Of a DNA stretch of 64,000 nt, positions 35,153-44,105 are shown piece after piece (within the stretch, counting starts at the first letter, position 1; the number at the start of each line of letters is the position of its first letter). The notes under the pieces were generated by a model. The model worked only from the letters and a program-made list of their open reading frames with translations. It was not told the DNA's origin and searched no databases. The stretch is taken from NCBI RefSeq assembly GCF_018739865.1, contig NZ_JADOER010000004.1:124001-188000 (forward strand). The letters run 5' to 3'. The DNA is from Leptothoe kymatousa TAU-MAC 1615 (lineage in GTDB: Bacteria; Cyanobacteriota; Cyanobacteriia; Phormidesmidales; Phormidesmidaceae). A program made the position numbers and the translations under genes.

Positions 35153-35192
35153 CTATTTTTATCGTTAGATTTAGCGGTTAGGCATAGGTAGC

Positions 35193-35244
35193 AAAAAAGG
35201 AAATGGCTCACTTGATTCGAATCAAGTGAGCCATTTCCTTTTTT
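35193..35244. terminator. Perfect 52-base palindromic terminator
   Basis: A fully self-complementary sequence centred at 35218/35219 (core GATTCGAATC), with six A at the start and six T at the end. It terminates both the plus-strand DUF5340-like gene and the minus-strand psaF-psaJ operon. Confidence 0.95.
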
Positions 35245-35289
35245 ATTGTGCAAGATGAGCGGCTTGCCAAACTTAATAGGTTTCAACTA

Positions 35290-35403
35290 CTAAGGATGTA
35301 GCAGCAGATCGGGGAAAAACCGGTTGAACTCAATCAAGATGCCAGCAGTGATAGTCATCCAGATTGCAGCTACAACAGGCGCTGTCGACAGATATTTCAT
35401 CAT
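35290..35403 (-). CDS. psaJ: Photosystem I subunit IX (PsaJ)
   Basis: A 37-residue single-helix thylakoid protein, [20 protein letters not shown] followed by [17 protein letters not shown], matching PsaJ throughout. PsaJ sits at the edge of photosystem I next to PsaF. The start is one of two adjacent ATG codons (35403 or 35400), with AGGACGA 8-9 bases upstream. It follows psaF by 103 bases, with a hairpin in between, and ends before the 52-base terminator. Confidence 0.95.
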   Translation of the reverse strand: MMKYLSTAPVVAAIWMTITAGILIEFNRFFPDLLLHP

Positions 35404-35444
35404 GATAATTTCGTCCTGAATAAGAGCGTCAAAAAAAGCTTGAA

Positions 35445-35498
35445 TACTGAATGTGAGCTAATGTTCTCGGGAAAGAGACTGTTAAAACACATTCAGTA
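35445..35498 (-). promoter_or_regulatory. Intercistronic hairpin between psaF and psaJ
   Basis: TACTGAATGTG (35445-35455) and CACATTCAGTA (35488-35498) form a perfect 11-bp stem, with an inner TCTC/GAGA stem. It starts 8 bases after the psaF stop and is followed on the minus strand by TTCAAGC and a run of seven T (35437-35431). It could partly terminate transcription, giving more psaF than psaJ mRNA, or protect the psaF 3-prime end. Confidence 0.6.
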
Positions 35499-35506
35499 CC
35501 ATGACT

Positions 35507-36007
35507 TTAGCGAGGCGAAACAGTAATCTCATCGTCCTTAGCAAACATTGCACCGGATGCCATGTCTTTGAAGGCAGCCAAAGGCCAAGCTGCACCAGCC
35601 AAGGAAGACTTGATAGCCAAGCCAGTATCAATGATGATTTCCATTTCCTCAGGCTTCTTAGCAGAGCGAGATTCAATCAGGTAAGAACGGCCAGCCCAAC
35701 CAATCCAACCAGCAATGTAGAGGAATAGAATGCCAGGAATCACAAACTCACCCAAGTGAGCAAGATCGCCATCTACCACGATGTGGGGTAGGCCATCTTC
35801 ACCACAGAGGAGGGTGGAATTTGCATAAAAATCGAAACGTGCCTTAGCTGCATCTGTGGTGGCTGCAGACGCACGCTGTTGGAACGCGGCAGATTCGCCA
35901 CAGGGGGTCAGACCAGCTACGTTATCTCCAGCAAGACTGGCGGAAGCGGGTGCTGTGAAGCCACACCAAAGGCAAATAACTAGAGCCAGAGCAAACAACC
36001 GTCGCAT
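35507..36007 (-). CDS. psaF: Photosystem I subunit III (PsaF) precursor
   Basis: A 166-residue precursor. The N-terminal signal peptide [17 protein letters not shown] to about residue 23 (APASAS) directs the N-terminal domain to the thylakoid lumen. The mature protein starts near [20 protein letters not shown], has the conserved Cys pair (TPCGES and [11 protein letters not shown]) and one transmembrane helix ([20 protein letters not shown]). PsaF is the docking subunit for plastocyanin or cytochrome c6 in algae and plants and is structural in cyanobacteria. I chose the ATG at 36007 (AAGGAAA upstream); the longer frame is not real. Confidence 0.96.
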   Translation of the reverse strand: MRRLFALALVICLWCGFTAPASASLAGDNVAGLTPCGESAAFQQRASAATTDAAKARFDFYANSTLLCGEDGLPHIVVDGDLAHLGEFVIPGILFLYIAGWIGWAGRSYLIESRSAKKPEEMEIIIDTGLAIKSSLAGAAWPLAAFKDMASGAMFAKDDEITVSPR

Positions 36008-36288
36008 AGAGTGTTTCCTTTGTATTTTACAAAAGACAAAAATAAAATCAGACAATCTCTTAACTTAGATGACCAACTGTAAAGCTGATTTAATCATGGA
36101 GACAATCATGATACGTGCCCAAGCAGTGGCCTGATGTAACTATTGCAATAGTTTCAAAGGAATTCCTAAAAACTAAGCCAACAGTGAACTAAATTAAGGA
36201 TCTATTTAACTCTCAGGGATCATACCCTTCCGCCAAACCCTGTCAGGGGAATTGCTCACAAGACTTTACATGCTGACACAATTGACGA

Positions 36289-37344
36289 ATGGCGACAATT
36301 TTAGCGATTGAAACTAGCTGCGATGAAACTGCTGCTGCCGTGGTGCACCAGCGCCAGGTCCTCAGTAGTGTGGTTGCGTCTCAAATCGAGCTGCATCGTC
36401 GCTACGGTGGCGTTGTGCCGGAGTTGGCTTCCCGTGAACATTTGTTGACGGTGGGGGATACGGTGGGGGCTGCGTTGGCACAAGCTCAGCGGTCCTGGGA
36501 AGAAATTGATGCGATCGCAACCACCTGTGCGCCAGGTTTGGTGGGTGCCCTATTGGTCGGCATGAGCGTTGGTAAAACGCTGTCGATGGTGCATCAAAAA
36601 CCGTTTTTAGGTGTGCACCACCTAGAGGGCCATATCTACGCATCCTATCTCGACCAGCCTGGGTTAACGCCGCCGTTCCTTTGCCTGCTCGTGTCTGGGG
36701 GGCACACCAGCTTAATTCGGGTCGATAGCTGTGGCCAGTATCAGTTGCTGGGCAAGACGCGGGATGACGCAGCGGGCGAGGCCTTTGATAAGGTCGCTCG
36801 GTTACTAAATTTAGGCTATCCAGGTGGCCCCGTGATCGATCGCCTGGCCCAACAAGGCAATCCCAACGCCTTTAGGTTGCCAGAAGGAAATATTTCCTTG
36901 CCAGAAGGAGGGTTTCATCCCTACGATGCCAGCTTTAGTGGTTTGAAAACAGCGGTTCTAAGGTTGATAGAGCGGTTGCAGGCCACAGGCGATCCATTGC
37001 CTGTGGCCGATATCGCCGCCAGCTTTCAGCACGCTGTTGTGCGGGCACTGACAAAGCGAGCCCTGCGCTGTGCCCAAGATCAGCAGCTATCAACAATCGT
37101 TTTGGGCGGTGGCGTGGCGGCCAATAGTCACCTACGTCAATCATTAACATCCCTGGCTGCTGAGCAGGGCATTACCGTCCATGTGCCAGCCCTAAAATTC
37201 TGCACTGACAATGCAGCTATGATTGCTTGCGCGGCCGAAGCCCATTTTGACCAGGGCCACCGCTCCAAGTTAGACCTGGGTGTTTTTTCACGCCTGCCCC
37301 TAGGGTCCATCTCGCAACTGTATCAATCGTCCAACAGCCAATGA
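36289..37344 (+). CDS. tsaD: tRNA N6-threonylcarbamoyladenosine transferase
   Basis: A 351-residue ASKHA-fold enzyme that completes the t6A modification at position 37 of ANN-decoding tRNAs. Diagnostic motifs are [14 protein letters not shown], the metal-binding [20 protein letters not shown] and [13 protein letters not shown]. The adjacency to psaF-psaJ (divergent here) is a familiar cyanobacterial arrangement. Its 3-prime end overlaps the convergent hydrolase gene by 22 bases, so the C-terminal tail [10 protein letters not shown] is not free to drift. Confidence 0.96.
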   Translation: MATILAIETSCDETAAAVVHQRQVLSSVVASQIELHRRYGGVVPELASREHLLTVGDTVGAALAQAQRSWEEIDAIATTCAPGLVGALLVGMSVGKTLSMVHQKPFLGVHHLEGHIYASYLDQPGLTPPFLCLLVSGGHTSLIRVDSCGQYQLLGKTRDDAAGEAFDKVARLLNLGYPGGPVIDRLAQQGNPNAFRLPEGNISLPEGGFHPYDASFSGLKTAVLRLIERLQATGDPLPVADIAASFQHAVVRALTKRALRCAQDQQLSTIVLGGGVAANSHLRQSLTSLAAEQGITVHVPALKFCTDNAAMIACAAEAHFDQGHRSKLDLGVFSRLPLGSISQLYQSSNSQ

Positions 37345-38198
37345 CGTATTTGGTTTTCCAACGCTTGTGGTTGCTCGAGCATGGCAAAGTGTCCACAGCT
37401 TTCCAAGGCAACTACCGCCTGTTTTCCCTGTTGGAAAAAACGATGGAAACTTGCTAAGTGCCTGACATAGCGAGGCTCCATAACCATATCCTGTTCCCCA
37501 GTGACAAAATATACGGGCTGGGGCAGCTGGGCCACAATCTTTGGCAGTTGATGAACTTCGTGTTCGGTGGTCGATTCTAGGAGCGATTGGGCCGCTGCTT
37601 CTGGGTCAGCCCGTAAAAAATCTATCAGGCGCTGACGGCCCCAGCTATAGCTCAACCGTTGGCGCACCATGATATTGGCAAATACCCACGGTAGTAGTGG
37701 AAGATTTTGGAGCCACAGGGGTCGCCAGCCCAACATTTGTTGACCAGCGGTTCGAAACTTTTCAAAAGCGTTACGGATGTAAATGCCACCCCCGGCGTTA
37801 ACGCAGATCACGCCTTTTATGCGCTCTGGAAATAAGTGGGCGGCCCACAGGGCAATGCTGCCCCCTAGGGAGTGTCCCATCAGCCATACGTTATCCAGCT
37901 CTAAGCTTTCGAGTAGCGCATTCAGGTCCTGGGCATAGGCCATTAATCCATAGGTGGCGTCGTAATGGCCATCGGTGCGTGCCGATAGACCTTGGGTCGA
38001 ATCTCCGAAGCCGCGCAAATCGTAAGCTAAGCAGCCAATGTCTGGCGGTAGGCGCTCCATTAGAGGGTGCCAGTAGGTACGGCTCAGTAGCCATCCATGG
38101 ATGCAGACTAAGACCGAACGATGTTTGGATCTGTTGGAAAATAGGTCGGGAGTGAAATCATAAGCATGGGGCACTCCGAAGATAGGTGTCACCACCAT
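37323..38198 (-). CDS. Alpha/beta-fold hydrolase
   Basis: A 291-residue soluble hydrolase. The oxyanion region [16 protein letters not shown], the nucleophile elbow [13 protein letters not shown] (Ser), the acid GEQDMVMEP (Asp) and the histidine [10 protein letters not shown] complete the triad. The lid is a Trp-rich helical insert (about 150-200). Proteins like this include haloalkane- and lipase-like enzymes; substrate is unknown. It is convergent with tsaD, overlapping by 22 bases. Confidence 0.85.
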   Translation of the reverse strand: MVVTPIFGVPHAYDFTPDLFSNRSKHRSVLVCIHGWLLSRTYWHPLMERLPPDIGCLAYDLRGFGDSTQGLSARTDGHYDATYGLMAYAQDLNALLESLELDNVWLMGHSLGGSIALWAAHLFPERIKGVICVNAGGGIYIRNAFEKFRTAGQQMLGWRPLWLQNLPLLPWVFANIMVRQRLSYSWGRQRLIDFLRADPEAAAQSLLESTTEHEVHQLPKIVAQLPQPVYFVTGEQDMVMEPRYVRHLASFHRFFQQGKQAVVALESCGHFAMLEQPQALENQIRHWLLDD

Positions 38199-38301
38199 GG
38201 TGTCAATACGCGTGCAACGACATCGAAACGTGAATCAGTCCCACCGAACTTATGTGTTGCCCAATATGGCAAAACAGCAAAACCCACAGGGAAATAAGGA
38301 A

Positions 38302-39027
38302 TCAGTAAAGCCCACCCAACAAACGCTCTCGCATGCCATCTGCAATTTTGTGACCCAAATATTCTGGAATCAAACTTTCATTGGGACCTAGCAGATACAA
38401 GATTAATCGGGTGCGCCCTCGCCATACCAATAGGTTAGCATTCACCACGAGTAAATCTTCTTGCCAAATGGCGTACATGACTTTGTAAAACAGGCCGGGT
38501 TGGTTGTCGGCTTCGATCAACAAGGCGGGCAGGTGGAAAACAGGATCGACATAAAATTCGGTTTCCACCTTTTCTAGGCCAGCGTTGAGATTAAATTCAA
38601 CGCTGAGCATTTCTTCTACTTCGTAGCGTCCGGCTAAGGCTTCACGAATGGCCCTGCAAGTATTGTCTGCGGTTTTTTCGCTGAGGGCTTTGCCCCCACG
38701 GGAAACAACTAGTTTGACAAACACCAACATGGGGGGATTGATTTGCCCGTAGAGACTAAGGCTATGAATCGTTAGGCCATAGGCTGCCAAAACACCAAAA
38801 ATATCGCTGAGCAAAAAAGACTGATTGCGGTATGCAAAATGGAGGGCGCTGCGATTGCCCTCCGGTTTGATTTCAATGACAGCCTTTTTGGTCTTGTAAA
38901 GCTGATAGGCAAGCCGTAAGTTTTGTAACTGGATTTCACTGCTAACAAATTGCTCATAAAACTGGGGGAACGCTCGATTGAAGCGTTTAAGCAATTCCAC
39001 TGTTGCTGTCTTTAATCCGGCTGCCAT
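38302..39027 (-). CDS. Tandem ACT-domain-like protein
   Basis: A 241-residue soluble protein with two ACT-like units: SDIFGVLAAYGLTIHSLSLY (about 91-130) and ALLIEADNQPGLFYKVMYAI (about 172-235). The sequence DNQPGLFYKV resembles the C-terminal ACT pair of GlnD (PII uridylyltransferase), without its nucleotidyltransferase or HD domains. Cyanobacteria regulate PII by phosphorylation, so a stand-alone ACT pair may be a separate amino-acid sensor. Function is not known. Confidence 0.65.
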   Translation of the reverse strand: MAAGLKTATVELLKRFNRAFPQFYEQFVSSEIQLQNLRLAYQLYKTKKAVIEIKPEGNRSALHFAYRNQSFLLSDIFGVLAAYGLTIHSLSLYGQINPPMLVFVKLVVSRGGKALSEKTADNTCRAIREALAGRYEVEEMLSVEFNLNAGLEKVETEFYVDPVFHLPALLIEADNQPGLFYKVMYAIWQEDLLVVNANLLVWRGRTRLILYLLGPNESLIPEYLGHKIADGMRERLLGGLY

Positions 39028-39481
39028 AGATGTTCAGAAACTGTACATGTTGTACGTGGGAGCTAGCTTGGTGATGGGCATGGTTCAGCCTAAATACATG
39101 CATTATCCATCTGAGCACTGATACATATGCTCCCAATATCTGGCATTAATATGCCCTGAAATGGCCTGTCATGTTTGCTAAGGAACATCATGCCCAGTCG
39201 TTTGCCGAAAACATACGCCGTTGCTTATTTAGGGGCTGTCGCAATCGTTAGGCCTGACGCACACTTGAACAGATCAGGCATAAAGCTACGGTAAAAACCG
39301 GCGACCCCAATCTTATTGACGCTTACAGTGGCCTGCAAGTTGTACTTATTTGGCTGCAAGTTTATCGATTTGTCATCTAATGTTGATTGATTCTAAATCA
39401 ATGTTTTTACCATCCTAGGAAAGGATAGACCTATACTGCTAAAGTTAGGACAGAGTTTATACTTCCAACTGTTTTGTATGC
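39028..39481. promoter_or_regulatory. Intergenic region before the acetyltransferase gene
   Basis: About 450 bases with no supported gene. Near the gene, ATTGATT-cta-AATCAAT (39386-39402) is a perfect small palindrome. TATACT (about 39432-39437) makes a plausible -10 box, preceded by ATCCT-aggaa-AGGAT. These suggest a regulated promoter about 40-90 bases before the ATG. Confidence 0.4.
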
Positions 39482-40003
39482 ATGGGTTTCTGGAAAAGCT
39501 TATTTAGTCCCACCGAGGCTTCATCAGTGCCCACGCAAGCTGTTTCTGATGATTATGCAATAAACACTGCGGCAGCTGATCAGTCGGCTCGTATTGTGTT
39601 TAGTACGGATCGTAATATCGATTTGTATGAGCTTGAAGAACTTTGTGATGCTGTTGGCTGGTCGCGACGTCCCCTACGTAAGGTCAAGAAAGCGATTCAG
39701 CATAGCTTTTTGGTAGTCACCATGTGGGAAGAGCAGGGGGCTCGTAAACGTCTGATTGGTTTTTCTCGGGCCACCTCTGATCACGCTTTCAATGCCACCA
39801 TTTGGGATGTTGTTGTGCATCCCAGTTTTCAGGGCAGGGGGTTGGGCAAAGCTTTGATGCAGCAGCTGATTAAAAAGCTCCGGAGTGAAGATATCAGCAA
39901 CGTCACCTTGTTTGCTGATCCCCACGTGGTGAATTTTTATAAAAACCTTGGTTTTATGCCAGATCCCGAAGGTATCAAGGGCATGTTTTGGTATCCAGAT
40001 TAG
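39482..40003 (+). CDS. GNAT acetyltransferase, NSI/SNAT-like
   Basis: A 173-residue GCN5-type acetyltransferase. The acetyl-CoA motif is [19 protein letters not shown], and [20 protein letters not shown] with [12 protein letters not shown] gives the C-terminus. This closely resembles chloroplast NSI/GNAT enzymes and the related cyanobacterial serotonin N-acetyltransferase (SNAT), which acetylate lysines of photosynthetic proteins and aromatic amines. An N-terminal region of about 30 residues is unconserved. NSI is needed for state transitions in plants, so a photosynthesis role is plausible but not shown here. Confidence 0.82.
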   Translation: MGFWKSLFSPTEASSVPTQAVSDDYAINTAAADQSARIVFSTDRNIDLYELEELCDAVGWSRRPLRKVKKAIQHSFLVVTMWEEQGARKRLIGFSRATSDHAFNATIWDVVVHPSFQGRGLGKALMQQLIKKLRSEDISNVTLFADPHVVNFYKNLGFMPDPEGIKGMFWYPD

Positions 40004-40016
40004 GGGTTGGTGTGCG

Positions 40017-40439
40017 TTAACTGCACAGCTGCTTAGCTTCAATAATCCATTGGGAAACTTGAGTCGTATCTGGGCTTAGGTCGGCTCTTTGCATCAGTTT
40101 AATTTGTAGCCGCTTTAATTGGCCATGGAGCTGAGCCACGGTTGCGATCGCAAGTTGCTGAGGTGAGCTAATGCCGGCATGCAGCAGCAGGCCACAGTAT
40201 TGGCAGCCGACGCTGGGAATAGACGCGAGTTTAGCCAGAGCCGTCCATTTGTTGATGTATTGAATGTGGGAATTTAGCTGCTGAGCCAGGTGCAAACGTT
40301 CCGCTGGATTGCGGGTGGCTTTGAGTAAGTCGAGGGTGGTGGAGATGTTAAGCGTTTTGAGCTGGTGCTGATATTCGTTAGAAATACCAGGCAATTGCTC
40401 AATCGCCCAGTTTTGTAATCGGACAGATGATTTTGGCAT
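40017..40439 (-). CDS. DUF4332 helix-hairpin-helix protein
   Basis: A 140-residue all-helical protein with two helix-hairpin-helix-like units: QLPGISNEYQHQLKTLNIST and SIPSVGCQYCGLLLHAGISS. The pattern matches DUF4332, related to DNA-binding HhH modules. The Cys-x2-Cys-like spacing (CQYC) is notable. It is convergent with the acetyltransferase gene. Function is unknown. Confidence 0.72.
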   Translation of the reverse strand: MPKSSVRLQNWAIEQLPGISNEYQHQLKTLNISTTLDLLKATRNPAERLHLAQQLNSHIQYINKWTALAKLASIPSVGCQYCGLLLHAGISSPQQLAIATVAQLHGQLKRLQIKLMQRADLSPDTTQVSQWIIEAKQLCS

Positions 40440-40540
40440 GAATGGTTAAAAACCCATGGGGCAAAGGGAGGTATAGTGAATTTATGTCATTAACCTGTTA
40501 GACTAGAGCTCCTGGAAAGCAGTCTAGTCTGCTTTGACTA

Positions 40541-40614
40541 CGGGATGTAGCGCAGCTTGGTAGCGCGCCTGCTTTGGGAGCAGGATGTCGCAGGTTCGAA
40601 TCCTGTCATCCCGA
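40541..40614 (+). tRNA. tRNA-Pro (UGG)
   Basis: A 74-base tRNA. Acceptor CGGGATG pairs with CATCCCG, the D-arm is TAGCGCAGCTTGGTAGCGC, anticodon stem CCTGC/GCAGG holds loop TTTGGGA (anticodon TGG) and the T-arm is CAGGTTCGAATCCTG. CCA is not encoded. Confidence 0.97.
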
Positions 40615-40927
40615 TTCTACAGATACGACGTTAGTTTAGGGGATGCGCCAAAGTTTGGTGTATTGCTTTAGTATCTGCTCTTTGGAGTGGCTTCATTGGC
40701 ATCATGCTGATGGAGCTAGATGCTAGCTATCGATTAGGTTTCAGCAACGGCACTTGCTGAAACCTAATGCTATGCACGCTCATATTTTTGAGCCTGAGTG
40801 GATAACTTTTTGATTGGTTAATAAAGTGGTCAATTTTGTAAATGGCTCTATTGATTTTCAGTCAAATGGAGCTGTGTTAGATGATAATTGTGGGTATTTT
40901 AAAATTTGACCCCGTCAGGAGGTAGAT
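40615..40927 (+). other. Structured intergenic region after tRNA-Pro
   Basis: About 310 bases with no reading frame worth calling but with several hairpins in a row: AGCTAG/CTAGCT (40714-40728), a perfect 15-bp stem (40733-40768), and GCTCA/TGAGC soon after. This could be an unrecognised small RNA, the 3-prime processing region of the tRNA, or the leader of the Tic22-like gene, which has its own AGGAGG ribosome-binding site. Confidence 0.4.
40733..40768. promoter_or_regulatory. Perfect 15-bp hairpin
   Basis: ATTAGGTTTCAGCAA (40733-40747) pairs perfectly with TTGCTGAAACCTAAT (40754-40768), loop CGGCAC. No T run follows on either strand, so it is not a standard terminator. Confidence 0.7.
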
Positions 40928-41668
40928 ATGAAATCAATGTTAAATCGACTACTCTGCGGTCTATTAGGTGGCGGGTTATTGTCTGTGGCAGTGGCTACCC
41001 CCCAAGCCGTTGCACTGTCGGAAAATGAATTATTGGAAAAATTTTCAGCCGTTCCCGTTTTTGTGGTTGCTGATGCCTCGGGTGATTATGTGACTTCAGT
41101 GGTCGATTTGCCTAACGATGGTGAGGGCAATGTTTCGTTGCTGAGGGTTTTCTTTAATGAAGCTGATGTTTTGACCTTTGTTGACCAAGTGCGTCAAGAG
41201 GAACCTCAATTTAATCAAGGGGGTGCCGTGGGTGTGATCGATTTGGCCACGGTGCATCGTTTGGCCCAGGAAGAGCGGGACGTGCCTCTCAAGCTTATTT
41301 TTATTCCTCAAGAAGATGATCTAGCGGCGGCCCGTGCCCTAGATAGTAATTTTGGTGGTAATACCGCATCATCATTAGTGCCGTTATTTGCATTGCAGGA
41401 TGGCTCTGGTAATTATTTGCCATTGTCCTTGGGGGGCGACAATGGTGAGTCCATGTTTTCTATGTTTTTCTCCAAGCAGGATGCAGATAGCGTTTTGAAT
41501 TCAGTGCAACAGTCTAATCCTGATTTGACGCAGGTGACGGTTGGCGTTGTTTCCTTGGCCGCGCTCTCGGGGAATGTGTTGAGTAGCGATGATGAAGCGT
41601 TTGAGCGCATTCGCTTTTTGCCAGATTCAGAGGTGATTAATCATATTCAAGGCTTGAATCTGGAATAG
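40928..41668 (+). CDS. Tic22-like lumenal/periplasmic protein
   Basis: A 246-residue exported protein with a signal peptide (MKSMLNRLLCGLLGGGLL to about residue 30). The mature part holds two similar halves, one from VPVFVVADASGDYVTSVV and one from VPLFALQDGSGNYLPLSL, each with a VGVIDL/VGVVSLA strand. This is the Tic22 fold. Plant Tic22 is a chaperone in protein import across the chloroplast envelope; the cyanobacterial version is in the thylakoid lumen or periplasm and affects outer-membrane biogenesis. The start has a strong AGGAGG 6 bases upstream. Confidence 0.85.
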   Translation: MKSMLNRLLCGLLGGGLLSVAVATPQAVALSENELLEKFSAVPVFVVADASGDYVTSVVDLPNDGEGNVSLLRVFFNEADVLTFVDQVRQEEPQFNQGGAVGVIDLATVHRLAQEERDVPLKLIFIPQEDDLAAARALDSNFGGNTASSLVPLFALQDGSGNYLPLSLGGDNGESMFSMFFSKQDADSVLNSVQQSNPDLTQVTVGVVSLAALSGNVLSSDDEAFERIRFLPDSEVINHIQGLNLE

Positions 41669-41698
41669 TTAGACCCCAGCTCCAATGTATGGATGAAT

Positions 41699-41738
41699 GA
41701 TGCATTCTGAGCCCATGGAGGTGGGTTTGGGATGCATG
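41699..41738. terminator. Hairpin between convergent tic22-like gene and coaBC
   Basis: An interrupted inverted repeat (ATGCATTC with GGATGCAT, plus CCCA/TGGG inside) lies between the two converging genes. It lacks a T run and is a weak candidate for a shared terminator. Confidence 0.3.
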
Positions 41739-41739
41739 G

Positions 41740-42960
41740 CTATAGCTGGCGTAGTAAGTCGTAAATTTTATGGGCCATCAATAGTTTTGAGCTAGCCGCT
41801 AGTTCCACATGGGTGCCTTGTTTGTTGAGAAAGATGCCGTGGTTTTTGTCACTGCCAAAACCACTTTCTGGCTGGTCTACTGGATTAGCCACAATGGCAT
41901 CTAGGCATTTGCGTTGGAGTTTGTCTAGGGCGGGTTCGAGAATATTGCCGGTTTGAGCCGCGAACCCAACTAGGGTTTGGTCGGCTCTTTTGTTAGCGGA
42001 TAGTTTCGCTGCAATATCGGTAACGGGTTCTAGGGGAAGGGGATTGGGTAGATCGGCTTTGGGTAATTTGCCGGTGACCTGTTGTTGTGGCCGCATGTCG
42101 GCAACGGCGGCGGCCATAATAATCCAGTCGGCACCATGCATCTGGGCCATGAGGGCCGCTTCCATGTCGGCGGCACTGACCACCTCGGTGGCGTGGACTG
42201 CATCGGGAATGGTTTGTTTGAGGTTGGGTTCCATGGGGCCATGGACTAATGCAACTTTTGCGCCCCGGTGAATAGCGGCGGTGGCTAGGCCGATACCCAT
42301 GCGGCCAGTGGATGGATTGCCGATGTAGCGCACACTGTCCATGTATTCTTGGGTGCTGCCGGTGCTGATTAGGATTTGTTTGCCTTGGAGATCCCTTTGG
42401 TGGGTATGTCGTAGGGATTCCAGGGCCGCCAGGAGGGTGTGGGGTTCTGCCATGCGTCCGGTGCCGATGCGATCGCAGGCTAAGCGCCCTGCCCCTGGAC
42501 CTACCCCGTGGTATCGTTCGTCGGTTAACACCTGGGCCCAGTTTCTCTGCACAGATTGCTGTAGCCACATGTCCGTATTCATGGCCGGGGCTAACAACAC
42601 TGGGCATGTGGATGCCAGGACCGTATTGGTCAGCAAATTATCGGCCATGCCATGGGTAAGCTTGGCCAATGTATTTGCTGTTAGGGGGGCAATTAAAAAA
42701 ATATCTGCCCATTCAGCCAGCTCAATGTGGAGCGGCCTCGGCTGGTGGGCAGACCAAAACTGCTCATCTGTATGGGCTGTATGGCGTGAAAGGGTGGCAA
42801 AGGTCAACGCCGACACAAACTCAGTTGCCGAGGACGTCAAAATGACACGCACCGCTGTCCCTGCTTTCGCCAGGGTAGATACGACTTCGCAAACTTTATA
42901 GGACGCTATGCCACCGCTAACACCGACCAGAACGTTGGCCCTGGGCGATGATGGCTTCAT
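41740..42960 (-). CDS. coaBC: Bifunctional phosphopantothenoylcysteine decarboxylase/synthase
   Basis: A 406-residue flavoprotein for coenzyme A synthesis. The N-terminal CoaC domain has GVSGGIASYK, the catalytic His in HIELAEWAD, APAMNTDMW and the Cys in GRLACDRIGTGRMAEP. The C-terminal CoaB domain (from about 190) has STGSTQEYMDSVRYIGNPST and SGFGSDKNHG. Cyanobacterial coaBC carries the NPSTGRMG variant of the usual NHSSGKMG. The ATG overlaps the stop of the DUF2555 gene by one base (TAATG), so the two are coupled. Confidence 0.95.
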   Translation of the reverse strand: MKPSSPRANVLVGVSGGIASYKVCEVVSTLAKAGTAVRVILTSSATEFVSALTFATLSRHTAHTDEQFWSAHQPRPLHIELAEWADIFLIAPLTANTLAKLTHGMADNLLTNTVLASTCPVLLAPAMNTDMWLQQSVQRNWAQVLTDERYHGVGPGAGRLACDRIGTGRMAEPHTLLAALESLRHTHQRDLQGKQILISTGSTQEYMDSVRYIGNPSTGRMGIGLATAAIHRGAKVALVHGPMEPNLKQTIPDAVHATEVVSAADMEAALMAQMHGADWIIMAAAVADMRPQQQVTGKLPKADLPNPLPLEPVTDIAAKLSANKRADQTLVGFAAQTGNILEPALDKLQRKCLDAIVANPVDQPESGFGSDKNHGIFLNKQGTHVELAASSKLLMAHKIYDLLRQL

Positions 42961-43178
42961 TAAGCTTCGTCGTATGTTTCTACGTCCAGCAAGTGTAGAT
43001 ATTTACCGACAAGCTCTGGACGCTGAAACGCCACCGACCGCAGCCGATGCCAGTCCTGTAAGCCGGCGAAGGCATTGGCGTATTCGTCCTGTTCTAGACG
43101 TTGAGCTAGCTGGTCTACATCTTCTTGGGTGATGTCAGAAATTGGCTTATCAGAAACGTTGCTTGTACTTGAAACCAT
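42960..43178 (-). CDS. DUF2555 small cyanobacterial protein
   Basis: A 72-residue soluble protein with the DUF2555 pattern: DVDQLAQRLEQDEYANAFAG, then LQDWHRLRSVAFQRPELVGK and YLHLLDVETYDEA. The family is restricted to cyanobacteria and plastids and has no known function. It is upstream of and coupled to coaBC. Confidence 0.85.
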   Translation of the reverse strand: MVSSTSNVSDKPISDITQEDVDQLAQRLEQDEYANAFAGLQDWHRLRSVAFQRPELVGKYLHLLDVETYDEA

Positions 43179-43261
43179 GATGCTGGCTCCTTGGGCTGGG
43201 CGATGCTTCCAGTGTAGGTGGTGTCGTTGGCAGTGTCCCCATGTTCGTCTGAAATGTTCAC

Positions 43262-43915
43262 CTAGTTTGTATAAACGTGCGCGCAGAAATGTTGGGCTGC
43301 TTCTAGTACCTGCAGGCTGATTTCATGGCCCATCATGAATTCGTGATAGTCAACATCTAGTGACAACTCCCCTAGGGCGGATTTATTTTTGTGGGCTTGA
43401 TTAATGGGGACAACGGGGTCTTGACGACCATGGACCAATAGAACGGGCCGGGGGGTGATCGGTGTGGCGATCGGTCCGTGACTATAGCCGCTGAGAATCA
43501 GCATGCCGGCTAGGGGCAGTTCCATGCCGACGTCTAAGGCCATGGCGCCACCTTGGGAAAACCCGCCGAGAATGGTTTTTTCTAAGGGAATGCCGGTGGT
43601 GTTGGGTAAATCCTTAAGCCAGTCCAGCAATAGCTGACGGCTCTCTTGTAGATCTGCTTGGTGGTTGAAGGGTTGATCAAAGTCAAAAATTGCAGGTAGC
43701 GCGTACCACATTTTGCCCCCTGGCGCGGCCATGCCCCCGGCGACTTGGTGGGGGTGGGGCGCATCGGGAAAGAGCAGCTGGTAATTGTCTAGCTGCATGT
43801 AGGGGGCGATGCCAGCTACATCCTGGGCATTTGCACCCCAGCCATGGAGCAAAACTAGCAAATGTTTTCCGGTGGGGTCACCGGCAGACAGGACATGAAG
43901 TGGCATGGTTGGCAA
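43262..43915 (-). CDS. Carboxylesterase/phospholipase-type alpha/beta hydrolase
   Basis: A 217-residue serine hydrolase of the acyl-protein thioesterase / carboxylesterase group. Visible elements are LVLLHGWGANAQDVAGIAPY, the nucleophile GGFSQGGAMALD, Asp in VHGRQDPVVPINQA and His in FMMGHEISLQ. The fold is complete and of typical length. Substrate is unknown. Two minus-strand genes (DUF2555, coaBC) follow but are 83 bases away. Confidence 0.87.
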   Translation of the reverse strand: MPTMPLHVLSAGDPTGKHLLVLLHGWGANAQDVAGIAPYMQLDNYQLLFPDAPHPHQVAGGMAAPGGKMWYALPAIFDFDQPFNHQADLQESRQLLLDWLKDLPNTTGIPLEKTILGGFSQGGAMALDVGMELPLAGMLILSGYSHGPIATPITPRPVLLVHGRQDPVVPINQAHKNKSALGELSLDVDYHEFMMGHEISLQVLEAAQHFCAHVYTN

Positions 43916-44007
43916 AAATTAAGTGGGTGCGATCGCTACGGATTTTACCGTAGTCTTAGCCCGTTCACGGTTGCCTACAAAATAGCGAGTCCATGACACG
44001 CATCAAC

Positions 44008-44042
44008 AAAAAAAGAGTTTGCCAATGTGAATTAGCAAACTC
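44008..44042 (-). terminator. Terminator of the PEP-CTERM gene
   Basis: GAGTTTGC (44015-44022) pairs with GCAAACTC (44035-44042); on the minus strand the stem is followed by seven T (the A run 44008-44014). It lies about 64 bases past the PEP-CTERM stop. Confidence 0.88.
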
Positions 44043-44105
44043 CGTGAAACTCAGATGAACATGAAAATTTGAGTGAAATCTCGCACCTCAGGCTTGAGCC
44101 CGTAT

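Noticed and set aside
41993..42607. 204-codon frame opposite/inside coaBC
   Set aside because: It is a shadow frame of a complete coaBC gene with low-complexity, Arg/His/Pro-rich translation.
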